Assembly: GCA_019925095.2 (NCBI GenBank)
Contig: CM034411.1
Span: 16,182,001-16,246,000, forward strand
Source: Dendrolimus kikuchii
Taxonomy: Eukaryota > Arthropoda > Insecta > Lepidoptera > Lasiocampidae
Direction: 5' to 3'
Length of the DNA stretch: 64,000 bases
Shown: positions 41,572-52,047 of the stretch, piece by piece
Position numbering within the stretch: the stretch's first letter is position 1
Layout of the letters: every line of letters starts with the position of its first letter
Program-made: the position numbers and the translations under genes
Notes under the pieces: model-generated
Told to the model about the DNA's origin: nothing
Databases searched by the model: none
What the model saw: only the letters and a program-made list of their open reading frames with translations

Positions 41572-42294
41572 TCTATACAAATATTATAAAGCTGAAGAGT
41601 TTGTTTGTTTGCTTGAACGCGCTATTTTCAGGAACTACTGGTCTGATTCGAAAAATTCTTTCAGTGTTGAATAGTACATTTATCAAGGAAGGCTATAGAC
41701 TATATTATATTTTCAAAAAATTAGGGATCCTTACTAAAAGTCCAATAATGTAACCCCAAGGTGTAAAAAAATGACCCGAAAAAATCCTAACACGGCGTGC
41801 GCTGTGAAAACTATTGATTATAGAACAAAACAATGTACTACCACTTTGCAGAACATATAGTTGTCTACAAAAAATATCCCATAACCATATGTCTAACTAT
41901 TGTAGTTATCTCACAATAAGTGTTTTCTTTTATTTTTTTAAATAATTAAAATGCCGTCGCTTCAAAAACTCTTTATTTTGTACCTTGGTATTATCTCCAT
42001 ACTCAAGACGAATTCAATAACTTTCTAGAACTTTGTGAATTATTCAATTCGGATGTTTCATTCAAAAGATATCACGATATTTAAAATGTAAGTATTAGTG
42101 TTGTAGCTAAATATACTAATATTGTTTGATTGAACGGGCTAATCTAAGGAACTACTGGTCTGATTTGAAAAATTCTTTCAGTGTTGGATAGCCCATTTAT
42201 CGAGAAAGGCTTATAGGCTATATAGCATCACGCTAAGACCAATAGGAGCGGAGCACCAATGAAGAATGTTTAAAAATCGGAGGGTTTCAGCTAG
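41572..42294 (+). mobile_element. Hel-1L composite Helitron, copy 3
   Basis: A|TC start and CTAG|T end. Same passenger and doubled module as 18774. Its 3' tip has lost the cgcgg stem ('ggagggtttcag' directly before ctag), so this copy lacks the usual hairpin. Confidence 0.75.
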
Positions 42295-42394
42295 TAAATT
42301 ATATTATGATGGGATTGTATCTCTTAAGTTGATAGCTTTCTTCAGGTATTGGTAAACTGTTCTCGATGACATATTACTATTCAATCTTCGGAAG

Positions 42395-42600
42395 ACAAGG
42401 CGCTCTGGTCTACGCCATCGTTTCACAGTAGAAACACCAACGAAAGTCCATATCTCCAGAATACGTTCCTTCTGCGTACGGCAGAGATATGCAATGCACT
42501 GCCACAGTCCATATTTCCCGAAACTCCCTGCACGATATGTATTTTCCTTCCGTTCTCTTTATTCTGGTATACGTCGACTATAACGCCACAGATCATCATA
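42395..42600 (+). pseudogene. Jockey-type RT C-terminal relic
   Basis: One frame gives KTRRSGLRHRFTVETPTKV; after a frameshift the next gives RTAEICNALPQSIFPETP. The order basic-FTVE-(S/R)...RTA-WN-LP-S-FP is the C-terminal signature of jockey/CR1-like RTs. Confidence 0.6.
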
Positions 42601-42916
42601 TATAGCGTGTATTATATAGGTCCGATTTGTACCAGTGAATAGCCAGACAGATATTTCTCAATGTCCACTCCCAACCATGCAACTTATTGAAAAAGCAACC
42701 TATTTATGTGTATATTAAAGTTATTTCTAAACGACTTTATGAATTCCGACATGTTTTATGTTACGCCCAGCGAAAGGAAAGGTTCGCGGGATCCATTTAA
42801 TTTTCTTTCGGCCATTTTGTTTGTTAGAAGACCGTGAATGGATATGTATCTTTTATTTGATCCAGTATTTTTTCAATATCCTTATATTACTACTTTTATA
42901 TTATTACGAATGTATA
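42601..42916. other. Unassigned DNA before LTR-K
   Basis: AT-rich, no gene; the 65-codon frame at 42758 runs into LTR-K. Confidence 0.4.
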
Positions 42917-43488
42917 TGTAGGAATCGTATTTGTTATTATAAAATAACCATATGACGGAAGTAGTCAATAACCGGATAGAGTATACTTTCATGTAGTACT
43001 CGGAAGTCGTTTAACCGGATGTTGGAAGTTAATACGTATGGCGGCAGTTGGTTTTATGAAGGAAGCGTAACTGAAGTGGCGCCACAGCATTACCGGATGG
43101 TGTCACTGCGGCGTGCTACGAGGACCTGTTAAATACGCGGTGTTCGGGCAGAGGAGGGGCAGTCTTCAACCGACAGTCTACGAGTCTACAGCCAAATCTA
43201 CGACGGACAGTCTACGTTGGTAGTCTTGGACGAGGAGCACATAATATATTGTGGTCGATAATTACTGCTTGATAATCGCAGTATTCTTGGAGGGCAAATT
43301 GCTGCTCGACTCCTGACAAGCGTGGATGCAATTTTTGGAGTTGTCCTAATATATCTGTGTATTATTGTGCAATATTTAATATCGTAATTGTGATAATTCT
43401 AGTGTAATAAACTTTGATTATAATATTTCAGATTATTATTGTGTTATTTTCGGAGCGTCATTCGTTCGCTCCCGGCGTGAACCCGACA
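42917..43488 (+). mobile_element. LTR-K solo LTR, copy 2
   Basis: 572 bp, TGTAGG...CCGACA, flanked by perfect 4-bp duplication tata (42913-42916, 43489-43492). Nearly identical to copy 1 except for small indels ('cttggagggc'). Confidence 0.75.
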
Positions 43489-43636
43489 TATATAAAGTCA
43501 GTGTAATTTTTTTAGGATTGATCCATACGTTAAAGAGACGGCTTCTGTAGTTGAGTAGACTAACCGCCTCATTGGTACGCAGAGGTCCCGGGTTTGATTA
43601 CTGACATAAAAGATTTTGTAAGCATTTTGTTGTTTT

Positions 43637-43918
43637 ATCCGTGCAGGAACGGAGAAAGAATACAATTTCCTGCGGCCGGGCGGCGTGTCGTAAGAGGCGA
43701 CTTAACAACCCACAGGTGGCTACCACCCCTGGTCTAAAGTATGTCGCCATTACAACCTTGAGTTGTGTTCCGACATTAGTGACCAGGTTCCAGTTAAGAG
43801 AGCAGCAGCGCATTTGTAGCAACTTTACTGTTGCAAATGTCCATAGGCGATGCTAACCGCTTTCCATCGAGTGGGCCGTCTGCCTGTCTGCTGATCTCCT
43901 GCAATAAAAAATAAAATA
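43637..43918 (+). mobile_element. B retroposon with small deletions
   Basis: Complete ends. It lacks 'cagccaggtggtagggcat', and 'tctccc' before 'ttaagagagcag'. Tail 'gcaataaaaaataaaataa'. Confidence 0.8.
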
Positions 43919-44089
43919 AAAAATCTGTTTGCAATGGTTTGGGTGTCTGTAATTATCTCCAGAGTTGTCAGCTTTTAAATAATTAAACTAAATTTTAATG
44001 AATTTAATTTATTTTTTCATGTTTTAATCTTTTCAATGGCAAAACTCAAGTATCGAATATCGACCCAGAGTTGCCAGGTTACCGGTTTT

Positions 44090-44312
44090 TTTTGGGATAC
44101 ATTTTCTTCTGTCCACCGTCTTCTGTCTTCTCGTCGTCTGCGGCACGTATATATGATGGATATTCCACTTATAAGAACGAAACGCTTTGCATCCACCTTC
44201 ATCGTGTGAGCGCAAAGGAGTGGAACTCATTGTCGAAGTTTATTTTTCCGATACCTTGAACCTGGGATCCTGGGTGTCTTCAAGGCCCGTGTGAATGTAC
44301 CTACTAGGTAAG
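44090..44312 (+). pseudogene. Jockey-type RT C-terminal relic
   Basis: Reads AARIYDGYSTYKNETLCIHL, then VSAKEWNSLSKFIFPI, a stop, and (shifted) GILGVFKARVN. 'WNSLP...FP...FK.RVN' is the conserved end of jockey-like proteins. Two frame disruptions. Confidence 0.65.
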
Positions 44313-44325
44313 GTAGGTAATTTTA

Positions 44326-44508
44326 TTGCAGGAATGGAGTCTGTTGGAGGTGATAAAACAACCCACAGCCAGGTGGTAGGGTATTTACCTGTCTGGCTAC
44401 CATCACGGGTCTAGAGTGTGCCGCCATAACAACCTTGAGTTGTGTTCCGGCATTACTAGCCAGATTCCAGTTTCCCTTTAGAGAGCGGCTGCACATTGGT
44501 AGTAATAT
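44326..44508 (+). mobile_element. B retroposon, old and truncated
   Basis: 'acaacccacagccaggtgg' to 'agagcggctgcacattgg'; the 5' GC block is replaced and the tail lost. Confidence 0.65.
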
Positions 44509-44970
44509 ATAATGTAATATAAAAAATATTACACAGTTTGAGACGAAGGAAGAAAGAAAAATTAGAGAAGCTACAAGAAGGAAAGATTTAAAAAATAAAA
44601 TAATGCCATCTTTAAATGTTGTCAAGCACAGTTTCACACATCAGGCTGTTGAAATTTTCAACAAATTATCCCCTTACCTAAAGCTAAATATATATAAAAT
44701 GCAATCTTTTAAGCGTAATGTCAAAGCATTCCTTCTTAAACAAGCATATTATTCAGTTGACGATTATTTTTGTGCTTAAATAATAATATAATTATATAAA
44801 AATGCCTTCCTAGTGCTATATTTGTGTAAAATTAATAATGTTTATTGTAAATTAGATTCTTTTTATAAATTGTAATTTTTATTGTAATTATGACTACGTA
44901 TATTATATTTCGGACATAAATATTTTTTGTTAATGAATTAATATAAATAAAATAAAATTAAAAATAAAAG
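44509..44970 (+). pseudogene. Non-LTR RT C-terminus and 3' UTR
   Basis: Open to a stop at 44777-44779. It ends HQAVEIFNKLSPYLK ... MQSFKRNVKAFLLKQAYYSV, the FN-LP/FK/KAYYS ending of jockey/CR1-type proteins. The AT-rich 3' UTR finishes in 'taaaataaaattaaaaataa'. The ORF starts before 44525, cut by the B relic. Confidence 0.65.
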
Positions 44971-45575
44971 TACCTCTTGGTGTTGTAGGAAAAAGGAGTA
45001 AAAACAGGGACTAACCTGATTTCACTTTAGATGTAGGTCGCTGGACTGTAGTTTTGGGATACACTTTTATATCACGTTTCATCAACAAAGTTTTTAAGAG
45101 ATATTTCTTCTTTTAATATTTTACACGATTCCACGACACGTTCGATCCAAAAGGTTTTTTTTTTAATTATTTTTTATTTTTACTACTTAATTTCTATGAA
45201 AAATTTTAGAGTCCATACACGCTTATTGTTTATTTTTGTTACTGTGTGTGACATTAATTTAGTGATTTATATGTTATGGTGTACCTTAAGATTGACTTAT
45301 TATATTAATTTATCCTATTTTTAATACTAAACTTATACTAATGTAGAGTGTATCTGTTACATGCTGGTGTTGTGAGGAAGTGCATGTGCAGTGTTGGCCT
45401 TATATCTATACTTATATATAGCCCGATCCAAAGGGTTAGTTTGCGCGAGGAGATGCGAGGCAGAAACGGAATGAAATGAAAGGATAGGACCGGGAATAAG
45501 TGAATGCGACAGAGTAAATAAGCAGTATGCATAGAGTTAGCTATTAGCTAACAGATGGCGTTAACAGGTGATACT
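44971..45575. other. Unassigned AT-rich DNA
   Basis: No gene; a 64-codon minus frame at 45338 has no domain. Confidence 0.4.
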
Positions 45576-45655
45576 AATGTCCTTAGGCGATGGTAACCCA
45601 TTCCATCAGGTGGGCCGTCTGCCTGTCTGCTGAAGTCAAGCAATAAAAAGTGTAT
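45576..45655 (+). mobile_element. B retroposon 3' tip
   Basis: 'ccttaggcgatggtaacc' to 'gcaataaaaag', short and diverged. Confidence 0.65.
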
Positions 45656-45734
45656 TTTATCATAGAACATATCTCCGCTCTAAATCAAACGTGATCATGG
45701 TCAAACGCGAACCTATATGCGTCTTTTAAAATTC

Positions 45735-46115
45735 GCGCCAATTCAGCCCGCTTTACGCGGATTCATTGATTGGTCAATTAGTTTGCTTCGTGTCATGATT
45801 GGCTAGCCAATAAATAACAGCGCGAACCTTCTCAGTTTATAAAAGTTCAATTATTCTAAGTGTTCGTCAAGCAATACAAAACAGTGTTGTTTGTTACGAA
45901 AGAATTTTTGAAGAACACGAAGTAAATGCTAATCAAAAAACCTTAGATAACTATTTCCCATGTAATTCTAAGGATTGAATTAATAAATAAAAATCTGTAA
46001 CAATGAATAACTTGATTATGTTTCATTATTGCAATAAAAGCACTTTCATTATTTATTGGACTGGTAATTCCATCTTACCGCACTATACGCGAATTTCGCT
46101 TAACGCGATTTTGTC
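45735..46115 (+). pseudogene. Possible pogo/Tigger-like transposase end
   Basis: A frame ends VNANQKTLDNYFPCNSKD before a stop near 45977, followed by 'aattaataaataaa'. 'cgctttacgcggattc' (45750) and 'ctatacgcgaatttcgctt' (46083) resemble each other and the ends of pogo/Tigger elements. A TATA-like tataaaag and inverted CCAAT motifs upstream are visible. No DDE region survives, so this is a weak call. Confidence 0.35.
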
Positions 46116-46314
46116 TGAAACTCATCCATCGTGTTACTGTACCAGGCCATTCAGAAAGTATTGCGAAAAAAGGTTTTTATATACGAGAGACTGGCCAGTT
46201 ATAATCTATTTTGAAAACATGATTATTTATAAGTAAAAATAGGTACGTTCCAATTTCAAAATTTCCCTCCACATTGCTTGTGAGCTAATTTAAATTATCG
46301 TGTCTTATTGAAAA

Positions 46315-46458
46315 ATGGATCTGCGCCGGGAACATTTTCGCGCTATGATTTTTTACGATTTCAAGTGCCGCATGAATCTTTGTATAGAGGCTGGCGGAGA
46401 TAACTTTGAAAAGATTAAAAAAAAAAATACCTATAGAACTTTTTCTTTGCAAAACTGA
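46315..46458 (+). pseudogene. Mariner transposase N-terminal scrap
   Basis: 48-codon frame starting MDLRREHFRAMIFYDFKCRM, the N-terminal helix-turn-helix start of a mariner-type transposase. After 'NLCIEAGGDN' it degenerates into poly-K. The catalytic domain is absent and an internal deletion of about ten residues is likely. Confidence 0.6.
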
Positions 46459-46562
46459 GTGTCTTACGTACTACCATAACAAAACCTCTCAGTCTGTGGA
46501 CTGCATGTTAGACTCGAATGGAAAAAATAATGAAGATTGTAGAAGGAAATATCATATTATAC

Positions 46563-47205
46563 ATACATACATAACTTCACGCCAGTTCCTTTGCGGGGTA
46601 AGTACGAACAACAGAGCGCCATTCAGGCTTATTCTTACACACCTCACTTGCTTCTTTGACATTCATAACTCTTGTCATGCACGTTCGTCTGTTCTTAAGG
46701 CTCCTGACATCACCTTCTGCTAGCACACGATCGATTTGATCATGGAAGGTGTGTCGTGGCCTTCCACGACTTCTGCATCCATCCACTTTTGCATTGTATA
46801 TCTGTTTGGTCATTCTTTCCACAGGCCCGAACCACCGAAGCATTCCTTTCCTTACCTTCACCCCGACACTCTCTTTCAGACCAACTCTCTTTCTTACTTC
46901 GGTATTACGAACGCGGTCCGCGAGCGTCACTCCGCAGATTTTGCGCAGTGCTCGCATCTCGACCGCGTTTACTCTACTTTCATGCTCTCTCTTCCATACC
47001 CAACTCTCGCTTCCATACGTGAGCGTAGGTACCAGCACCGCGTTGTGTATGGCAAGCTGGGCCTTCTGTCTGAGGTTCTTAGCGCTTAGAAGTTTACCTA
47101 ACGCTCTTCTTCATTCCCCAAATTCACTCTTCTTTCTATATCAGCGGTGTACCTTCCATCCCTGCTAAAAGCACATCCAAGATATACAAATTCACTCACT
47201 TAATC
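46563..47205 (-). mobile_element. RT-A fragment, longest copy
   Basis: The minus strand extends upstream to EFVYLGCAFSRDGRYTADIE, the RT block-7 region (YLG), before frameshifts. It is then open from TLTYGSESWVWKREHESRV (47038) to 'TYPAKELA'. It lacks 'HDERM' like the 22556 copy. Shows that RT-A comes from a full RT-encoding element. Confidence 0.85.
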
Positions 47206-47697
47206 GTATCGTATTTCACACTTATAAAATGTCAGCCAAAAGAACAATCTATCATTGCGTAAACCACTATTACGTCATAAGTTCGTTTTAGCGCCCATTA
47301 AGTTGCTGTGGTAAGCCCATAAAGCTAACAGTGTAACCGTAAATGTAAAGAGCTATCGTAACATCGTTAGTTGTGGGCCCACCTGGCTCGTAACGAGGCT
47401 GTCAGCCCGGAATCGATCCAGGGTCAAGGGCGAGACGTGGGCCCCGGCTTCCGCGGCGGGGTTGCCATGACGAAACCCGAATAATATGTCGGGGACTTCA
47501 TTCGGCCACAATTAGGTGAATTACGCAAATGGTCCTTCGGGGCCGGATAAGATCTAAAATTAATCAATAAGTCATTTTCATGTTAAATATTCATATAAGC
47601 AAGTCGAATATTTTGTGGAAAAAACACAAGTTATTTAGCGTCTTATGATGTTGGGAAGTCACGGTTTTTGAGATTAATGAAAAAATATGCGCACTTC
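47206..47697. other. Unassigned DNA with a GC-rich patch
   Basis: 47370-47555 is GC-rich ('gtgggcccacctggctcg', 'cttccgcggcggggttg') with no open frame or repeat partner. Confidence 0.4.
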
Positions 47698-47920
47698 TTA
47701 ACTAATAATAATAATTATTATGTTGTGCGTATGCAAGTACTCGGAGTTAGCAAGACGAGAACAACAGGAGGTAACATGCCTGATGGATTCGCCCGGGCGG
47801 TGACACGCCCGGCATACGTCGAGCGTGCCGTCCTTCAGGATGTACTTCCTGTAGTTGTTCATCTTGATAACCTCGTCCATAATAGCACAGACAAACCCTT
47901 CGGTTTTAATAATAATTAAA
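47698..47920 (-). pseudogene. Dong-like internal fragment between TAA repeats
   Basis: Codes EGFVCAIMDEVIKMNNYRKY through the CCHC knuckle (CRACHRPGESIRH) to 'LANSEYLH', matching about residues 735-795 of the long copy. Both edges abut TAA/ATT repeats, and both the 5' part and the true 3' end are missing. Confidence 0.8.
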
Positions 47921-48003
47921 CTAAAGTAACTATCCAAATGAGACGATCCAACACCTGGTTTTAGAAAGCGATATGTATACCAGACACAGGTGCGAGAGAC
48001 CGC

Positions 48004-48800
48004 TACAAAATTAATAATAATAATAAGGCAAGGCCCCCCCACCTCCGTGCTTGCCTTAGCGGGCCGGCACAGAGTGGAGATCGCTAGAGCTAAGACTCAA
48101 GCTCCAGGGGTGGAAGTGATAAATGGCATCACGTCAGAAGTAGCTTCGGTGAACCTGCAGCCCACCTCTCGACACCCACTCACACCCATGTTGCCCCTGC
48201 CTTCTATGGCATTTTTTGGGGCCCATGCAGTGAGTGGCGAGTCACCTTCTTCCCATTTTTCCATGTTCCCCGAACATTGCGACGGGCAGACGCCATAGTC
48301 CCCATATTCCCAGACCCCTAGTACCACTAGCAGTTCACCCCAATAGCCCGGTACTTTTTGTCCTCATTTACCACAATAGTCTTACACTGTCACGGGGCTT
48401 GTCCTTGAGTGTATTACTATATGGTGTAGACAGGGATAATCGCCGGTCAGTGTCACGCCACATTTACATTAAATTTGTCAAGGGGCCTCTACGTGTTGGC
48501 CTTCCCATGGCTCCACGCAAGTCCTCCAAAAGTCCGGGCCATTTTTATGGCCCGTGGTCTACAAAGACATACGTTATAAAAATTAAAAGTGTTTGGAGTC
48601 CTCATTACGCGAGATGATGGCCGATAAAAAGACCTGACCACTTCTGGACCATTTTTGTTTTAACCTTATAGAAAGGCCAAATTTAACATTATTTTTTTTC
48701 ACAAGCTGCCAGCTACCATCAAAATTACCGCGCCAAAACCTACAGAATTATATCGTCTCTTTTGTTCTAATACAAATTGTATTTAGTTAAGAGGGAGAAA
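48004..48800 (+). other. GC-rich segment starting at a TAA repeat
   Basis: Begins right after (TAA)n with 'ggcaaggccccccc' and stays GC-rich for about 400 bp. No similar sequence elsewhere in the window. A 127-codon frame (48234-48617) and a 102-codon frame overlap without recognisable domains. The TAA junction raises the idea of a Dong 5' region, but this is unproven. Confidence 0.35.
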
Positions 48801-49065
48801 GCATCAGTTCAACGTTCATTTCAATTATCTGTATTTGACCACAAATCTGTGGGACTTTCCAATGAGCCCTGTGTGACAGTTTCGGCAATAAATTTGTGGT
48901 GGTTCCGTCTTACAGGTTAATTATGGCGACATACGCCATCATGCGTGACAAGACCAGGTGATGCATCGTCCATAGAAATCAAAAGCGTATAAAAATGCTA
49001 TATAAGCTTTAAAATAGTATATACCAAGTCATACTTTACACTTGTTACAAATTTTATTTTTACAA

Positions 49066-49304
49066 CTAGCTTCTGCCCGCGACTTCGTCCGCGTGGAATA
49101 GTAAAAAAAACCCCCCGATTTTGTAACATTTTTCATTGGTGCTCCACTCCTATTGGTCTTAGCGTGATGATATATAGCCTATAGCCTTCCTCGATAAATG
49201 GGCTATCAAACACTGAAAGAATTTTTCAAATCAGACCAGTAGTTCCTGAGATTAGCGCGTTCAAGCAAACAAACAAACTCTTCAGCTTTATATATTAGTA
49301 TAGA
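49066..49304 (-). mobile_element. Hel-1 non-autonomous Helitron, complete
   Basis: 239 bp with TC/CTAG ends between A and T; tip 'ctgcccgcgacttcgtccgc'. Close to consensus. Confidence 0.85.
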
Positions 49305-49760
49305 TTGTTATCTAGTTCTAAGTATTACGTAATAAAATAATATTCACACACACACACACGTACGAATATGAAATTTACGCAAAAAAGCGAGTTAAAGTCT
49401 CTGATCACGTTAGAGGAAACGCCGGGCTTCCAAAGTCCATAAATTAAAAAAAAACCAACTCCTAAATTATTATAACAAAACAGCAAAATAATTTCGTATG
49501 GCAACACCGCTCATTCGGACGTCTTGCAAACATCTCGTTACGGGCCCGACTAACGAGACTCCTTGAATATACCTTTTGTGATGACAGCTCTCGCTTAGAC
49601 CTTGTTACAAGAGCTTTTGGACAATGAGACTCTAAGACTCTTATTCTATAAATACCCTACAGAACCGGGTACGGATAGAATAGCCGGCCAAATTTAGAAG
49701 TCTCCAAACATGCATGAATCGCCTTTAGAAAGAGGGGATTTTAAGTTTATTAGTTTAAAG
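49305..49760. other. Unassigned DNA
   Basis: (AC)n at 49344-49358 is the only notable feature; no gene. Confidence 0.45.
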
Positions 49761-49822
49761 TACATACATACATACATAACTTCACGTCAGTTCCCTTGCG
49801 GGGTATGTACGTCCAACAGTAG
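49761..49822 (-). mobile_element. RT-A 3' tip
   Basis: Tail and about 12 codons ('cttcacgtcagttcccttgc'). Confidence 0.7.
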
Positions 49823-49848
49823 TTTAAAGTAAACAAATGACATACATC

Positions 49849-50450
49849 AGATTCGATAACCCACAAATCCTCGCGAAAGAGAATCGTTTCATACCTAGAA
49901 TGATGCGTGAGGCTATTGAAATCAAAAAACACCCAAATTTCAATAGAGAAGATGGTTGGTAAGTACCACCTGTTTGGGATCCAATTATCAAAACTATTAA
50001 GACCCAAACCCAGCAAAAACCAGCTGCCAGACCTCAAGACACTGTGAGCTCTTTCTGCGTACAACGGAACACAAACCAACTTGACTGATAATAACTTTTA
50101 TTTTTCCTTCCACCCATTTTAATATTATATAAAATTATTAGAGCTAGGCATGTTTGCTGAAGAGTTTCTTGCGCCGCTTCTTCTCTTCAAGCCATAACAT
50201 GTTGCGAAGCGGTAGTAAATTAGATTAGGCTCCCATAGAGTAAATAATAACCATAAACAAAATTAAAAATAAAATTAAATAATTAAAATTATTAAGTTGG
50301 CGGTAGGCTAAATAAAACTTTAACAATACTCGTTGACACTTGACATCTTTGTCTTCCGTGATCACGGCCACTGAAAAGTGGCCGAAACGTCGGAAAAACC
50401 AAAATCAAATAAAATTACCGCGCTTAAAACCGTTAAAACGTAGTTTTATT
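49849..50450 (+). pseudogene. Penelope-like element 3' end, copy 2
   Basis: Frame 49849-50088 reads RFDNPQILAKENRF, MMREAIEIKKHPNFNREDGW, a stop (49960-49962), then PVWDPIIKTIKTQTQQKPAA. REAIEI-KHPN-FNR-DG-W is the C-terminal signature of the Penelope GIY-YIG endonuclease region. The UTR ends with palindrome cgtgatcacg, stem ggccac/gtggcc and 'gaaacgtcgg'. Without the RT and with a stop, it is inactive. It supplies the empty site for the Helitron at 34614. Confidence 0.7.
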
Positions 50451-50772
50451 ATTTATTATAAACAAATGAATTAGAAAAAATAAATAAAAAACAAAAAGTT
50501 TTCTACTATTTGGTGTTTTGTCTAATGTTACATGGAAATTACTGTTTATTATGTAGTTATTAATTAATATTAATTAAAGTCTACAATTATGACGTTGTCG
50601 TCAAGTAAAATGTCTCCTTATTACCTTTATTTTATTCTGGGTTTATTAAAATGAAGACAAATTAAAATGTATGTATTGTACTACTTGCAACAACTCAGAA
50701 GGGTTTATGGTAATAAAAGAACAGCAGCTGGTCACATATTTATAATCAGAGAACCTTACGGTTTTAACATGT
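50451..50772. other. Unassigned AT-rich DNA
   Basis: No gene or repeat seen. Confidence 0.4.
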
Positions 50773-51204
50773 TGTTACGAGTTACAGGACTCGAATTAAA
50801 ATGCCGTTGGAATTACTATAGAATTTGTTAGAACTATACAAACACAGGTACAAATATAACTGAACACAATCAGTCCAAACGTAATGTGCGATTTAATAAC
50901 ACACGCAAAGTTCGTCACTAAATAGATTATCGAATGTACACCAGTCTTGCCTTGATCGTGGTTCTCGCTCGACTGCCGATTTCTCCATTGGGGCATTGCT
51001 TTATACTGCACCGATACAATAGGGTTGTCATCAGTTCGACACACCTGTATAATGGCTGCCATAATAGATTAAAATACACAATAGGCTGTTTTTCTAATTA
51101 AAAAATTTTAAACACAAAGTAAACAAAAGAAGTCCAAATGCGGAAAGGTAATAAAATGTGTGTTTTATGGTGGCAGATGTGCGTCAACTTATGGGCGCGT
51201 AACA
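50773..51204 (-). mobile_element. LTR-L solo LTR, minus strand, diverged
   Basis: TGTTAC at the left and GTAACA at the right; reverse reading shows 'ggcattttaattcgag' and 'ttttgtttactttgtgttt'. Flanks atgt/atat match at 3 of 4 positions. Older than the other two copies. Confidence 0.65.
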
Positions 51205-51836
51205 ATATTATAGATAAATTAATAGAGTGCCAATCATTGGGGGATTGACAACAAAGGTGTAGTTTTCCCTGTATATCAAATTTCATCAAAATCGGTACCG
51301 CGATTATTTCGTGACAGATGTAAGTATGGACCTTAGGCGTGTAAATGTCGAAACTAAAACCAAATGCTTGGAAATGGTATATCTCTTACTACGTACTAGC
51401 GAGAGATATTCCTCAGAGACGTCCCAAAGCTGGCAACACGCTGTTAGCTAATGAAAGTCGTACTCCGTGGCGTTACTTGTTTGAAATGACTGATTAAAAC
51501 TCTCCACTTTATTACTCCCATAAGTCAAACCAAGTAACACGTATGCAATAAAAGACTTGTTAAACTTAATAGTAAAGTTGTGGCAGTCAACCCGAGCTTG
51601 CGGTTGGACTTCTCGAACGAACAAAGGGCAAGGGGTACTTTAGACCCCGCAGACGTAATTTCGCACACCGACTAAGCTGTGACAGGGTTGATTGCTTTGC
51701 TAATACGCGTGAGGTTATGGTTATTTCGGAATTGTGTGTATGAGGTATATTTAGAATCCATTAGGGAAATCGAGAAGTTTCTAAAATAGTTGTCATGTTA
51801 TAGTACAACTATTAACTAATCATTGTAGGGTTATAG
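51205..51836. other. Unassigned DNA
   Basis: 51280-51310 ('tttcatcaaaatcggtacc') resembles Helitron bodies; otherwise nothing recognised. Confidence 0.4.
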
Positions 51837-52039
51837 CAATTATATTTGTACATACATACATAACTTCACGCCAGTTCCCTTGCAGGGTAGGCACGAACAA
51901 GAGAGCGCCATTTAGGTTTATTCTTACACACCTCACTTGCTTCTTTGACATTCATAACTCTTGTCATACACGCTCGTCTGTTCTTAAGGCTCCTGACATC
52001 ACCTTCTGCTAGTACACGATCAATTTGATCAATTATATT
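51837..52039 (-). mobile_element. RT-A fragment with 10-bp target duplication
   Basis: Duplicated caattatatt at 51837-51846 and 52030-52039. Coding block has the usual ending, truncated at 'gatcaatttgat'. Confidence 0.82.
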
Positions 52040-52047
52040 ATTAGATA

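Noticed and set aside
48097..48617. Host protein from overlapping 127- and 102-codon frames
   Set aside because: The frames overlap on both strands in a GC-rich region with no recognisable domain; proline/serine-rich composition follows from base content.
50358..50395. Hammerhead ribozyme at the Penelope 3' end
   Set aside because: GAAAC and GTC are present, but the CTGA segment lies in the loop of the ggccac/gtggcc stem rather than as a CUGANGA core, so the fold could not be supported by eye.
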